Assembly (NCBI RefSeq): GCF_000499385.1
Contig: NW_013654540.1
Coordinates: 1-19,482 of the forward strand
Direction of reading: 5' to 3'
From: Eimeria necatrix
Taxonomy: Eukaryota; Apicomplexa; Conoidasida; Eucoccidiorida; Eimeriidae
Length of the DNA stretch: 19,482 nucleotides
A model generated the notes under the pieces. The model was not told the origin of the DNA. It saw only the letters and a program-made list of their open reading frames with translations, and made no database searches. The position numbers and the translations under genes are program-made. Below are positions 1-8,935 of the stretch, one piece after another. Numbering within the stretch: the stretch's first letter is position 1; each line of letters opens with the position of its first letter.

Positions 1-176
1 GGGTGGGTGTGTTTTAGGGGTCTGGCAGGTGCAGGATTAGGTGTGGAGAGCTGGTGGTGTTGGCGAGAAGCGAGTACGTGGAAGGGTCGTTTTGGATGCC
101 AGCAACACACCTAAGTCCTACTTCACCCCTAAAACAAAACACTGTCCACAACTCCCACCCCGCAAAACACCACTCT
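1..176. repeat. G/T-rich repeat copy 1, complemented from base 100
   Basis: Bases 1-41 match 565-605 exactly, and bases 50-99 match 614-663 with one transition. Bases 42-49 and 100-176 instead match the base-by-base complement of the corresponding copy-2 bases, read in the same direction: 8/8 and 74/77 positions, where all three differences are transitions. Composition flips at base 100 from G/T-rich to C/A-rich. Words such as TTTTAGGGG and GGATTAGG look like degenerate telomeric repeats, so a subtelomeric origin is possible. No coding frame here looks convincing. The relationship to copy 2 is seen directly; the cause is unknown. Confidence 0.9.
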
Positions 177-329
177 CATTACACCTCGCCATCTCCAAAC
201 GTCCTCCGCAACGCACGCCACATGTGACGCTGACTCGGCTGCTTTGATGTCAGCTGCGGCCACAATCACTCCGGCAAAGTGCAGAACGACCTGTCGAAGA
301 GACACGTCTATAACAACAAACGGGTTTAC

Positions 330-480
330 CTATCTCGCGTACTAGTTCGCAGCGTAACGAACACTTCGTCAACCGCAAATCCCAACAAAACACAAACCCC
401 CACACCCTCCTACAACTAAACCTAGTAACCACAACTGCCGTACCCCCACTGAACCTACCGCCCGAAACAATAATGAGCAC
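330..480. repeat. Possible third, diverged repeat copy in complemented block
   Basis: When this C-rich stretch is complemented without reversal, it begins to resemble about 520-660: a GTCGCATT word, then a G-rich core matching the start of the repeat at roughly 24 of 33 positions, then weaker similarity. G-richness raises the chance level, so this is tentative. It would mean the complemented block runs from base 100 to about 480. Confidence 0.35.
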
Positions 481-564
481 GGTACGTGACGCGGAATGAG
501 ATGTTAGGAGTATCACCTGACTTGCTTGATTGTGGAGTGTCGCATTTGCGAACAAGGAGTGAAC

Positions 565-740
565 GGGTGGGTGTGTTTTAGGGGTCTGGCAGGTGCAGGA
601 TTAGGACACCTCTGCTGGTGGTGTCGGCGAGAAGCGAGTACGTGGAAGGGTCGTTTTGGATGCGTCGTTGTGTGGATTCAGGATGAAGTGGGGATTTTGT
701 TTTGTGACAGGTATTGAGGATGGGGCGTTTTGTGGTGGGA
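565..740. repeat. G/T-rich repeat copy 2
   Basis: This is the reference copy of the repeat, 564 bp downstream of copy 1. It is G/T-rich throughout and continues without a compositional break to about 900. Copy 1 matches it directly at 1-41 and 50-99, and as a non-reversed complement at 42-49 and 100-176. Short open frames exist here, but the skewed repeat composition makes them unconvincing as genes. Confidence 0.85.
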
Positions 741-1193
741 ACAAGGCTCTCCTGTTGGGCTTGGTTGAGGGTGTGCTTGCTTCAAACTAACGCAGTGTCG
801 GCTTCTTGCACTTGAATATGGTTTTGCTGTCTTTCGTGTCCGTGACACACAAATGTGTTAAGCACAGTGGTTTGTTGCCTAGTAGCTTGGTTTGTTGAAT
901 TTCCGTATCTTCACATTTTGTGCTTTTTCTGGCGTACTTGCAGTAGCTTCGCATGATTAGCCCGGCAACGTCTTTGAAGTTACCTAGAAACGCTGAAGAA
1001 CCACTAGAAAATTTAGAGTAGTGGCCAAATCCTTTTCCAGGCAGTTACGAATCATTCGTCTTGTCGTTGCTACGCCACTTTTTGTCCTGTTTATTGTATG
1101 ACACTCTGATATGTGGAAAGACGTTTTTGTGTTGAAGTGGTTGTTTGTTCATACCCACAGACAATGCAATTACGCTTTATTTGATGCGCCTTT
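741..1193. other. No gene seen; tail of G/T-rich block
   Basis: The G/T-rich character fades by about 900. After that the DNA is mixed in composition with stops in all frames. I see no exon, RNA gene or repeat here. Confidence 0.5.
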
Positions 1194-1406
1194 ATGACTT
1201 GGCTGTTTGCAGTGGGTTTGCAGTGGGACTATTCCTTGCAAGCAGGTGCATGTGCGGCTGCGGGCAAATACAGAATAGAGTTTACTGCTGCGTATCCGTG
1301 TAAGGTTTCAGTGTATGAATTAAGGAATAAACTGCCGCAGAGTCTCCTAGACTTGCGCGGCATAGGCGAAGATTATGCTGACCTGTGCAGGGCATCTTGG
1401 CCGTGA
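1194..1406 (+). CDS. Candidate exon, unknown protein
   Basis: This is a 70-codon open frame from an ATG to TGA. I do not recognise the product. The first residues are hydrophobic (MTWLFAVGL), followed by an alanine-rich stretch with cysteine (AGACAAAGKYRIEF) and then a polar section with two further cysteines. A pyrimidine-leaning run ends in TTTGCAG at 1204-1210, so the true exon may start there rather than at the ATG. A tandem 11-base duplication (TTGCAGTGGGT) straddles that possible acceptor. AATAAA near 1695 could serve as its poly(A) signal, about 290 bp after the stop. It could also be a chance open frame. Confidence 0.25.
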   Translation: MTWLFAVGLQWDYSLQAGACAAAGKYRIEFTAAYPCKVSVYELRNKLPQSLLDLRGIGEDYADLCRASWP

Positions 1407-1547
1407 AGCTTTTGTGCTTTTTTGTAGAAATTTACCGCAAACCAGTAGATTCTCTGTCAAATAATCTAATTTATTTCTGATTGGTTGACATGTTGGGAGG
1501 CAAATAGTTAGTTTATCAGTCTAATGGATGACGCGGTTGCCCGCTGA

Positions 1548-1571
1548 GATGACAGATAGTGCGTTAACCAG
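1548..1571. repeat. Dispersed GACAGA-TAGTGCGTTAA motif
   Basis: This matches 22 of 24 bases with the element around 5803-5826 (GACGACAGAGAGTGCGTTAA core). A shorter relative (CAGATAGTGCGTT) lies near 7837. It is best read as a diverged member of the dispersed repeat anchored at 5392-5453. Confidence 0.45.
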
Positions 1572-1700
1572 TTACTGCGCATCTACGTTCTGGCCGCCTC
1601 TCGACAAGGGCAAGAAAACCTTTTGGAGGCAAACACAAGCTATGCAGTTCTAAGTGAAGGTCTGTGAACTCGTAGATAGCTTCTTTTGATGATCAAATAA

Positions 1701-2009
1701 ATGTGCACATGTTTGACATGCAGCAACGGCTTACTGCGTCAGCCTCGCAATCCTTACGAGACGATAATAAAAGGGTTTTGGTTTGTGAGTGCATCGTTTT
1801 GCCTGAGACGAATTATTCCATTTCATTTGAAGGAGAAGCATTATTTGTCTCTTGAGGGTAGGCCTTATGTAGTTGATCTGTACTGCGGTTTATCCTCGAC
1901 TAGCGCCCTATGGCGCGGCTGTGTACAGAGATGGCTGACTTCGTCGATGCGCACGAAACGTGCTAATAGAGTTGCAGCACTTTTTTGCGAAATAAATCCC
2001 AGGTCGTGA
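1701..2009 (+). CDS. Candidate exon(s), unknown protein
   Basis: This is a 102-codon open frame, long for this window, from ATG to TGA. No family is recognised. It has six or more cysteines and a hydrophobic patch (GFWFVSASFCL at roughly residues 25-35), but no N-terminal signal peptide. CAG acceptor-like sites lie near 1721-1739, and a donor-like GGTAGGCC near 1858 could end the exon early. The same GTAGGCCTT word forms the donor of the exon ending at 2941. Coding status rests only on open length. Confidence 0.2.
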   Translation: MCTCLTCSNGLLRQPRNPYETIIKGFWFVSASFCLRRIIPFHLKEKHYLSLEGRPYVVDLYCGLSSTSALWRGCVQRWLTSSMRTKRANRVAALFCEINPRS

Positions 2010-2747
2010 GCTCGCCAAACCCTAAAGTAGTCTTAAAGACTAATATTAGCGGTTTTCCCGATTTATGTTAGTTACAATATATTGGGCGTTTCAGAACCCA
2101 TCCGGGGGGCATTAGAGAGGCCAAGAAATGCAGGAAGTGCGCTTTTTTGCCAACCAGCCATGCAGGCTATCTTAACGCCTTCAGTAACAAAAAAAAATAT
2201 GCAAAGTCTCCAGACTGTGCAGCAAAAAGGAAAACTAACAGATACAGGAACGATGCAGTGCTCTTCGCGCCCCTAGAACAAAAGCAATTAAACAACCTGT
2301 AGCGAAGCGATCATGCCATGTTGTGTCACATTCAACTTTCCAGCTCCTCTTAGCCGTGTCAGTGGGATCCACTGTATATATTTATACATATACGTGCTCT
2401 TGATCCGTAAACGACGCCAGTGACGTTTTGAAGGCTATGCGTAGCCAATGTACCAGTGGGGTGTTGCTTCGGTTGGCTCTAGCCGTAGCCTGGAGCTGCA
2501 ACAGCAGTTCGGCGCAGACGTCGCATCATGATAAAGCAAGAAGACTTCATGGTGCTACTTGCATTACCTGATATGCAATACTCGCATCACTACGGGACAG
2601 CGACCGCGCATTTGCAAGGATTTGCCGTGCATGTGTTGCGGCAATAAAACCAGCACTTTCTGGAGGGCAGAAGGAAAGCTTTGTGTTCCCGTCCATCACA
2701 GCGGCTGAATGCAGAAGGCAAGACGCCAGTGATTGCGGTGGCACAAG
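2010..2747. other. No gene supported
   Basis: This is mixed-composition sequence with an A run near 2190 and a small AT-rich palindromic patch near 2379-2398 (GTATATA...TATAC). Open frames on either strand are short and have no splice or signal-peptide support. It may include the promoter of the exon at 2748. Confidence 0.5.
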
Positions 2748-2941
2748 ATGAGAGCTCTGTCAATGTACCTCCTGAGTATATTCTTTAGTTTGTGCGTATT
2801 GATAGGCCAGTTTGCGCATGCAGAGCTGATATGCGCATATACTCTGAAAGCCGCCACTGATTCCACGCACTATGCGGCATTTTCAAGTTCCGCCGACGTG
2901 CACGCTTTCATCGATTCCGCAGCAAACTGTTCAAGAACGAG
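2748..2941 (+). CDS. First exon of a secreted protein
   Basis: The ATG at 2748 opens a textbook signal peptide: MRAL, then a hydrophobic core (MYLLSIFFSLCVLIG), then a likely cleavage after AHA at about residue 25. The mature part begins ELICAYTLKAATDS and is polar with cysteines near residues 29 and 61. The frame meets a stop at a donor-like site, GAG|GTAGGC, so I end the exon at 2941, leaving two bases of a split codon. Acceptor-like CAGs follow at about 3037 and 3061, but I cannot choose the next exon. A short secreted first exon before an intron is typical of coccidian surface-antigen genes, but that link is inference. Confidence 0.45.
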
Positions 2942-4400
2942 GTAGGCCTTTTGACCTATTTTAATGCTTGCACGTGCCTGGTGCATGCAACTTTGGTCTT
3001 GTTGTTGGGTGCCGTGATAACGCAGAAGGGTGTCTACGAAATCACGTGAAGCGGGCAAGCAGGAGTATAGTTAAGGCCATTGCAACTCATTCAAATGCGC
3101 AGTTCATATAATGTTATTTTGATTCGTGCATGAGTGAGAGAGAAAGTAGGAAATTTGTGGATACTCTCAAACTGAGTAACTGTGGTTCTGTGAAGCAGTT
3201 GAAAGCATATCTTTGGGATCAAGGCATGCCCACCGTATAGGATGTATGTTGATTTTATTCGTGCAGCGATTTTCGGCTGTGAGTAAGCCCAATGCCAGCA
3301 TAATAAAACTGCGTCACAAATGCGCCTAGGCCAGAATGAGCGCCGGCAATGTGGACGCCCACCGCTACCCGTGTGATTACAGCGCAATTACGTCGCTTTG
3401 CAACAGTAACAAAGCTGTCATCTTAAGGAGCGTACAAACGTTAAGTATCACTGTAAGCGCGCATCCACAAGCCGAAACGATTCTTCTTCATACATGGGTG
3501 GCAGTAGCGCTCTAGTTAATGTCAGTGTCGAGCCTTACCATGATGCAGATGCAACAGCGTTGGCTGAGCCTGGTAGTCGAAAATGCTTGATTTGTAGGGG
3601 TACCGTACAGCCTATTGTTTTGCAGCTGACATATCTGGAAGCGTACATGACTGCATAGGCATCGAAGCGAACGGCAGCAAAGCCGTCTCTTGGATTATCA
3701 CAGAATGTAATTTATAACAAACAAAATTTTTATCTAAAAGACCCACAAAGATGTGCCTTTTGCGACGTTTTAAAAGACGCACAGTAGGCCGCTGAATATA
3801 TTCTTCTTCATGATCACTAAAGTGAGAGCGTTCTTCTTTTGGGCGCAGTTACCGAACTTTTGGATCAAAAATGCTGTGCGCGCACAGGGCGAATTTTTTC
3901 CCGAGTTGATGCGTTAGAAGCAGCTGTCATCGTGGTATGCTCACATTTGTATAAGACAGTAGCAGGCTGAAAGCTCTCGAAAGCGCAAGAAGGGCTAAGA
4001 GTAGTTTGAGAAGAAGTAGTTTTTCCCATATTATGCTGTAACATAAGCAGCTGCTTAAACAGTATTTTTTGCTTCTGGCTAATTTTTGAATGGAAAGACG
4101 GTACGCGAGCTAGTTAGTAACACAAACGGCTTACTCTCCAGAAATTCCTGTCCAGTTCTTGTCTGCACATACATCGAATTCTTTGGTGGCATGACAGCCA
4201 GTGTGTCGAGAAAAGGACACCTTGTTTTGATCAGGAACTGCAGCTTCACAAATAATGATTAACAAATTAATATAGACGCTGAAACATATGTTAAACTGTG
4301 AAGCTTCATTTCCACGTGTCGTGTGGAAGAAAGGAAACAAAAGCGCCTGTTGTAAGATGTTATCAGTTTGGGTGCTCTGTTCCTTTTGTCGTGGGCACAG
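2942..4400. other. No gene resolved; possible long intron or spacer
   Basis: About 1.45 kb lies here without a convincing exon. Open frames on either strand are under 100 codons and lack good splice borders. Several CAG acceptor-like sites follow T-rich runs. It could hold small internal exons linking the signal-peptide exon at 2748 to the exon at 4401, but the codon phases of those two do not join directly. Confidence 0.4.
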
Positions 4401-5144
4401 TGCGGCTTAAAACGCAGACCGTGTATGCTGCCTCCAGTCACCTCGCGTGAGGGTGCTACATGTCTGCCGCTGTGGATAGGCAGGCGAAAACACCTGGACT
4501 TTAAACGCATGGTGTTCACGAAAGTGCGGGAGTTGATTGCTCAGAAGCCGAAATATTACGAAGGTATGGCAACGCTGCTGCTGTGGCCGCAACGTGTTTC
4601 TCCCTACAGTCGGTAAGCAGCTGGTCCACGCAGACACATAGGGCAATGATTGTGTCAGTTACAGAAGATATAGCGCGTTGAATCATACGTCCGCTGTTCT
4701 TTCTAGCCTTTAAACTTTAGACCAAAGATTACTCAACAGACGCACCTGCTGACACAGTCGCAAATGCCTCCTGGGCAGATAGATAACATTAATTTCAACG
4801 AACACATGCGCGAATCGACATGAATCGGTGCTACACAAATGTGTGCTGCTTTTTGTATGCTGTCGAATAGAAAGACGTGGCGCCGCTGACGCAGACGCGG
4901 GATCGACTGCAGCAGATACGTGACAGCAGCTGCTCGCTGGTTCGTTCCTCAGAATGTGAGCCAATGGAAGCGCATTCCTGACTGTGAGGCTGAAGTTGGT
5001 GATTGCCACTCCGTAGATTATGAACAGGTGTGCACAACGCAAGTTGCTGTGGCTGGCATTGAGTGTCCTGAAGGCTGCGGGTCTCTACCACAGCCGCTAA
5101 CGAAAAAATGGTCTTGGCGTTCGGTGCAGTGCACGCTTGCTTAA
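4401..5144 (+). CDS. Two-exon cysteine-rich protein, 3' part
   Basis: Proposed exon A (4401-4612) follows a pyrimidine-rich acceptor ending GGGCACAG and stops at a good donor, CG|GTAAGC. Exon B starts at 4895 or 4913, after CAG acceptors, and runs to TAA at 5144. The phases agree: exon A leaves two bases and exon B supplies the third. Exon A encodes a short cysteine-bearing stretch (GATCLPLW), then a basic helical segment (FKRMVFTKVRELIAQKP). Exon B carries a cluster of about seven cysteines and ends KWSWRSVQCTLA. AATAAA at 5257 lies 113 bp past the stop. The 5' end is unresolved and may be the exon at 2748. The family is not recognised; a secreted disulfide-bonded protein is plausible. Confidence 0.45.
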
Positions 5145-5256
5145 ACAACGGTTGCTTGAAAAAATTTTATTAAAGCTTGTGTCTTTGTTGCGAGTCTTAG
5201 GACGCGTAAGTGGAGTGTTGCCTGCCACATTTGAAAATATTTTGTAGCTGGCCTAA

Positions 5257-5262
5257 AATAAA
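5257..5262 (+). promoter_or_regulatory. AATAAA poly(A) signal
   Basis: This is a canonical hexamer 113 bp after the TAA at 5142-5144. It supports a plus-strand 3' end for the cysteine-rich model at 4401-5144. Confidence 0.4.
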
Positions 5263-5391
5263 GAAGGCACTGGTTTGCGCAGGAAATATTCATGCGTCTG
5301 AGCACAATTTATAAACACCCTCCTCACGAATGGGAGTCATGCGTCAATTCACAAAGGTGTTGAGAAACCGTCATTCATCGGCCTTTCGGTC

Positions 5392-5453
5392 CTTCCGTTT
5401 GTCAAATCGGACGACAGAGAGTCTTCCGTTTGTCAAGTCGGACGACAGAGAGT
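5392..5453. repeat. Tandem 31-bp duplication
   Basis: Two adjacent 31-bp units, 5392-5422 and 5423-5453, differ at one base (A versus G in the TCAARTCGG section). Each begins CTTCCGTTTGTCAA and ends GACGACAGAGAGT. The near identity points to a recent duplication. The unit's 3' half recurs elsewhere in the window. Confidence 0.95.
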
Positions 5454-5795
5454 GCGTAGACTATGTACTGCTATTCTTAGCTGGGCAGGGAATAGTTTTG
5501 AGGCTACTAAGGACAACAAACACTGCTTATGATGTCCTTGTTACCGTTGCATACCTCTAGTCAAAATTCTTGTGCAGATGTTGATTAAGTACTCATCCTG
5601 TTTTTGTTAATGCGGCATTGTCAAATATCTCGTTACCAGAGCTCTATTCAGATGATATGCACTGATAGGTGTGTAACCCCACGTAAGTACATGTCGTTGG
5701 GTGTAAATGGGGGACGACTAGATATTCTAAGCAATTGCTGAGTTGTTTAGCGTCGCTGCGGTTCGTTCTTGCAAGGCAGGTTAAAGCGCAGCTGT

Positions 5796-5820
5796 TCAAG
5801 TCGGACGACAGAGAGTGCGT
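5796..5820. repeat. Third copy of the 31-bp element's 3' part
   Basis: These 25 bases are identical to 5433-5457 and include GTCGGACGACAGAGAGTGCG. The identity ends on both sides, so this is a partial, separately placed copy. Confidence 0.85.
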
Positions 5821-6003
5821 TAACTAGGTATTGCACAGCATGGCACCGTTGTTCAGTGAGATAACAATAACCCTCATCGTCTTTGCGAAACGGATCGTTG
5901 ATTGCTCATGCGTCAAATTACATTCGAGAAAAGGTAAGCAATGACTATCGAAAATCCACACTTTGATTGTAAGAGTATTCGAGACGCCGTACTACTTGGT
6001 AAC

Positions 6004-6030
6004 TTGCCAAACTCGACGACAGCTAGTGCG
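6004..6030. repeat. Diverged copy of the 31-bp element
   Basis: It matches the 5392-5453 unit at 21 of 27 bases, including CGACGACAG and AGTGCG. Its surroundings also resemble those of the tandem pair, which supports homology over chance. Confidence 0.5.
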
Positions 6031-6895
6031 CATATGGTAGATCCTTTTCTGCATCGACACGTTAAAGTTAATCTCCCACAAAGAAACGGGGTGGTCAAAG
6101 ACATAAAAGCGTAAAGTAAATTGCGGAGACTGTACAAGCGTCGGTATACGCCGTTACACTTGCCGCTGCATTCTGTGAATTTATTCTTAATTGTGTCTAT
6201 CGTTCCTAGATATCAAAAGGCGGTCCCTATTGTTTGCGGCATCGAAGCGTGACGTTGATTTTTAGATGCAACAGCAATGTAGTAAGATGGAAAGAACACA
6301 GTGTAGGGCGGTGAAAGACATTTAGGCAGTCCCGGCTACACATGACGTGCCTTCATGAGATCTTGCTTTGTGGCAGAGGGTAAGTCGGACAGAATCTGAG
6401 GTACGAAGAGGCGCAAATACTCCTTGTATATGTTTGGATCTGTGAGATTAAAAATGGCTAACAATAATAAACTAGCAGTTAGGTCCTTGATTTCTTCGAG
6501 CAATTAGCGCCTTCAGACAGTTCACATCGTGTTCTGGCCACTGCATATGGTTAAACATGCAACTTGGGAAAGGCATCGGCTGATTCTGGCCAGTGCATAG
6601 CTGTTTCCAAAACTCTGTGAATCTTGCTGAGGAACCAAAAGAGAGGCACAATTTCCAGTATTCCGGGTGTTTCTCGTGTTTGCCTGGTGAAGCCTTGACC
6701 GACGTATGTACCAAATCGTCAAAGGCGGGAACTTGAAGGTGCCTTAATTCGGTTGTCCTTAAGATATCACAATTTTGACTTTCGAAAAAAGATTAACTGC
6801 CTGAGCGTTGTTCTTACCAGTGAAGGGTGAAGAAAAACTGCTTTTGTCCTGAAACGTACTAATGTGCAATTGATTATGTCGGCTCTTGACGCCAG

Positions 6896-7260
6896 TTTCT
6901 CAAAAATACGTCACCGATGGAAATCGCATATTGTGCATGCCTAAATCTACTTTTAGCTGCAAACTAGAGGTGGGTGGTTTGGTTGACAATGTATACAGAC
7001 GGTGCGTTCAGCGTAGTGGCTCTGAGTGTACATCGCGTCCTAACACCGAAGATTCTTTTTTTTGCATTTTCCCGGCGACGCAGTTCACGCGGCAGCAGCG
7101 TAACATGCTAATTCATGCGACAGCACGTCGCGAACTATGCACTACTGGACAAACACCTTTGCGTGGCAATACTCACGAAAGGCATGTTTGCAGCTGTCCT
7201 CCCGCCACTACGATGCTATTATGGCCGGACGAAGGCTTCTGTAGCTGTCCCAGGGTCTGA
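6896..7260 (+). CDS. Cysteine-rich candidate exon(s)
   Basis: The frame is open from 6886 to TGA at 7258. A CAG acceptor at 6893-6895 suggests an exon start at 6896. The roughly 120 codons contain ten cysteines, unusually dense, ending HVCSCPP...GFCSCPRV, which suggests a secreted disulfide-rich domain. An excellent internal acceptor (T8 run, then CATTTTCCCGGCGACGCAG, ending at 7083) also lies in phase, so the real exon could start at 7084 and hold only the last 58 codons. No upstream signal-peptide exon was found between 6000 and 6890. No known domain is recognised. Confidence 0.35.
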
Positions 7261-7354
7261 ACAGTAGGACCTACAAGCTTTACACTACTCGATTATCATC
7301 ACGTGCAGTTTAAGGAGCCACACATCACCGACGCGGGTCACGGAGGCCAAAGGA

Positions 7355-7364
7355 TATATAAAGG
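7355..7364 (+). promoter_or_regulatory. TATA-like box
   Basis: TATATAAAGG lies 61 bp upstream of an ATG at 7416 that opens a short exon ending at a GTAAGA donor. It matches the classical TATA consensus. Whether this organism uses TATA boxes in that way is not known from the sequence. Confidence 0.3.
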
Positions 7365-7415
7365 TAGCACCAAAACATAGCTTGTTGGCGAGCGCAGCGA
7401 CTTCTCACTCAATCC

Positions 7416-7843
7416 ATGGAGCCAACAGGAATACGCAAAGCGTAAGAACAAGTCAATCTGTGAAATATCTCATTCACAGTTATTTGATGCTCAAAACGAA
7501 GCGCGCAGAATGAAGCTGCTGGTATCCAGGTGCACTGGAGGAACATCTCATAGTGGTCACGGAGACTGTTGCTGCTGACAGCTTTCGCCGCAGATTTGTT
7601 TTTCGACATACTCGGAATTGCTGCTTGGGGAAATCGTACAAGTTTCACTTAAACATTTTCTACCAAGTTACCAAAGTAGGCGGCACTTTTCGGACACTAA
7701 CACCTTTGGCTCTTGCTGCTCATGGCAGGAGCCGCTCTGGACGGCGTGTGCAGCTGTGGAGTGACCAGCGGACAATAGTAGCAGACGCTGTGCAGGGACA
7801 GACGAGCACCGTGTATCTGCTGTTAAATGCGACTTCCAGATAG
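7416..7843 (+). CDS. Tentative split gene after TATA-like box
   Basis: The ATG at 7416 gives nine codons (MEPTGIRKA) ending at a GC|GTAAGA donor at 7442. The most convincing terminal exon begins at 7729, after a long pyrimidine-rich acceptor (CCTTTGGCTCTTGCTGCTCATGGCAG), and runs to TAG at 7843. It encodes a polar stretch ending STVYLLLNATSR. The phases are compatible (two bases plus one), but other exons probably lie between: the frame from 7553 is open across the acceptor and offers a longer exon with two adjacent cysteines. There is no signal peptide. The product is unknown, and the exon chain is a guess. Confidence 0.25.
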
Positions 7844-8482
7844 TGCGTTTAATGAGCCGTTCGCCCCTCGTGTAAAACGCTTTCTTGAGATGCTGTTACA
7901 ACCGAAGAATAGCATCAAGATATGTAATCATCTAGCGCTAGTTTAGCAGCGAAGGAGATGTCGCAAGCTACTCTCAGTAGCAGTATAACGATTTAGTGGC
8001 TTGAGTGTCTCAAAGTAGATTACACGAGACTGGCGTGCAGAAGTCCGTCATTCGTTCACTACGTAGTCAGTAAGGTCTAAGAAGAGAAAAACAACTATGC
8101 CAGCGCATAGTATTACAATTGTTGTAATTTAGGTGCTGAAGGGAAAGATAACAGTTGACGAAAGCAATGCGGAAGAAACGGTGGCTTCGCAACTCTTACA
8201 AAGATCGTGGGTCCAACAACACGTTTTCGTGCACCGCTGAAAGGTAAAGAACAACACGAGAAGCTTTTCAGGTGTCGCCGGACTGTGAGCAATACCTCAC
8301 AACCACAAATTTGAGCTTAGCTATTTCCCTGCGGGACACGCACCCTTCCTTGGCGGCTGCTTTGGGATGCGCTTCATCATTCTTCAGCGAAAAGTTCAGA
8401 ACAGCTCCAGGAAGGACGCAAACGTGGCTAAACAGACTGCACATTTGAGCCACAAGATCATACCCTGTGATATTGTTCAAAT
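7844..8482. other. Spacer with small palindromes, no gene
   Basis: No exon is supported here. The region includes a palindromic ACTACGTAGT near 8059 and the paired hairpins at 8094-8128. A 70-codon minus-strand frame at 8268-8480 has no splice or signal support. Confidence 0.5.
8094..8128. repeat. Two abutting small hairpins
   Basis: A 7-bp stem ACTATGC/GCATAGT with a 4-base loop (8094-8111) is directly followed by a 7-bp stem ATTACAA/TTGTAAT with a 3-base loop (8112-8128). Each alone could be chance; their exact abutment is the notable part. Confidence 0.6.
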
Positions 8483-8618
8483 ATGCTACTGTTACGCAGA
8501 TTTTTACGAATAAATTTTGTGCATGAGGTTGACCATTTTATACATTTTGACCACAGTTATGTACACCGAAAATTCTCTCGCGGTGCAAGGAAGCCTTCGT
8601 TTTGGGGTACTACGACAG
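8483..8618 (+). CDS. Weak candidate first exon
   Basis: The ATG at 8483 opens 45 codons ending at a strong donor, CAG|GTGAGA, at 8619. The peptide is basic and rich in histidine and phenylalanine (MLLLRRFLRINF...), with no clear signal peptide. The next acceptor, at 8675, would give a stop almost at once. A TATA-like GGTATATAAC at about 8630-8639 lies inside the would-be intron and may instead mark a promoter. This may not be a gene. Confidence 0.18.
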
Positions 8619-8935
8619 GTGAGAGCTGCAAGGTATATAACGGTGGATGCTGCATTTTAGCGAAACAAAGCGCAGTTTGATGCGTCGAGCTGTATCCGCT
8701 GCACTTAGTTTGTGAGCTTGTCGACTATCGTTGCTCTGAAGGTCTGCGTATCTGGATGGGCATATGAAGAACCTACAAGGAAAAGAAAACGCCGTAGAAG
8801 ACCCAGCAAATACGGGCTCTTAAGCATGATGAAAGTGAACTTTCACGTCATACGACAGCTCTGTGCTGGCTGTTGCCGAATTTAGTTGGTACGTGTAAAC
8901 GCGTCGACGCTTACAGTTCTACTCAGGAAGGCTTT

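Larger units (their letters stand above)
5263..6885. other. Repeat-bearing intergenic region, no gene resolved
   Basis: Apart from the repeat copies listed separately, nothing here looks coding. A 76-codon frame at 5330-5560 spans the 31-bp tandem duplication and is probably incidental. The stretch around 5330-5460 resembles 5905-6030: a TCATGCGTCAA word, then GAGAAA, then the GACGACAG element. This suggests a diverged local duplication offset by roughly 560-575 bp. Donor-like GGTAAGC at 5935 has no supported exon before it. Confidence 0.45.

Noticed and set aside
1..100. True telomere
   Set aside because: The TTTAGGG-like words are irregular and not in tandem; at most this is degenerate subtelomeric repeat.
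250..555. 101-codon minus-strand frame in the repeat block
   Set aside because: It crosses the possibly artefactual complemented block and a compositionally skewed repeat; its openness is not evidence of a gene.
4895..5144. Thrombospondin type 1 repeat in the cysteine cluster
   Set aside because: It has CG and W-W-C elements, but the order and spacing do not fit a WxxW...CSxTCG...RxxxC repeat.
6007..6020. 14-base word CCAAACTCGACGAC repeated at 19124-19137
   Set aside because: One 14-base repeat is about what chance gives in a window this long, and the flanks do not match.
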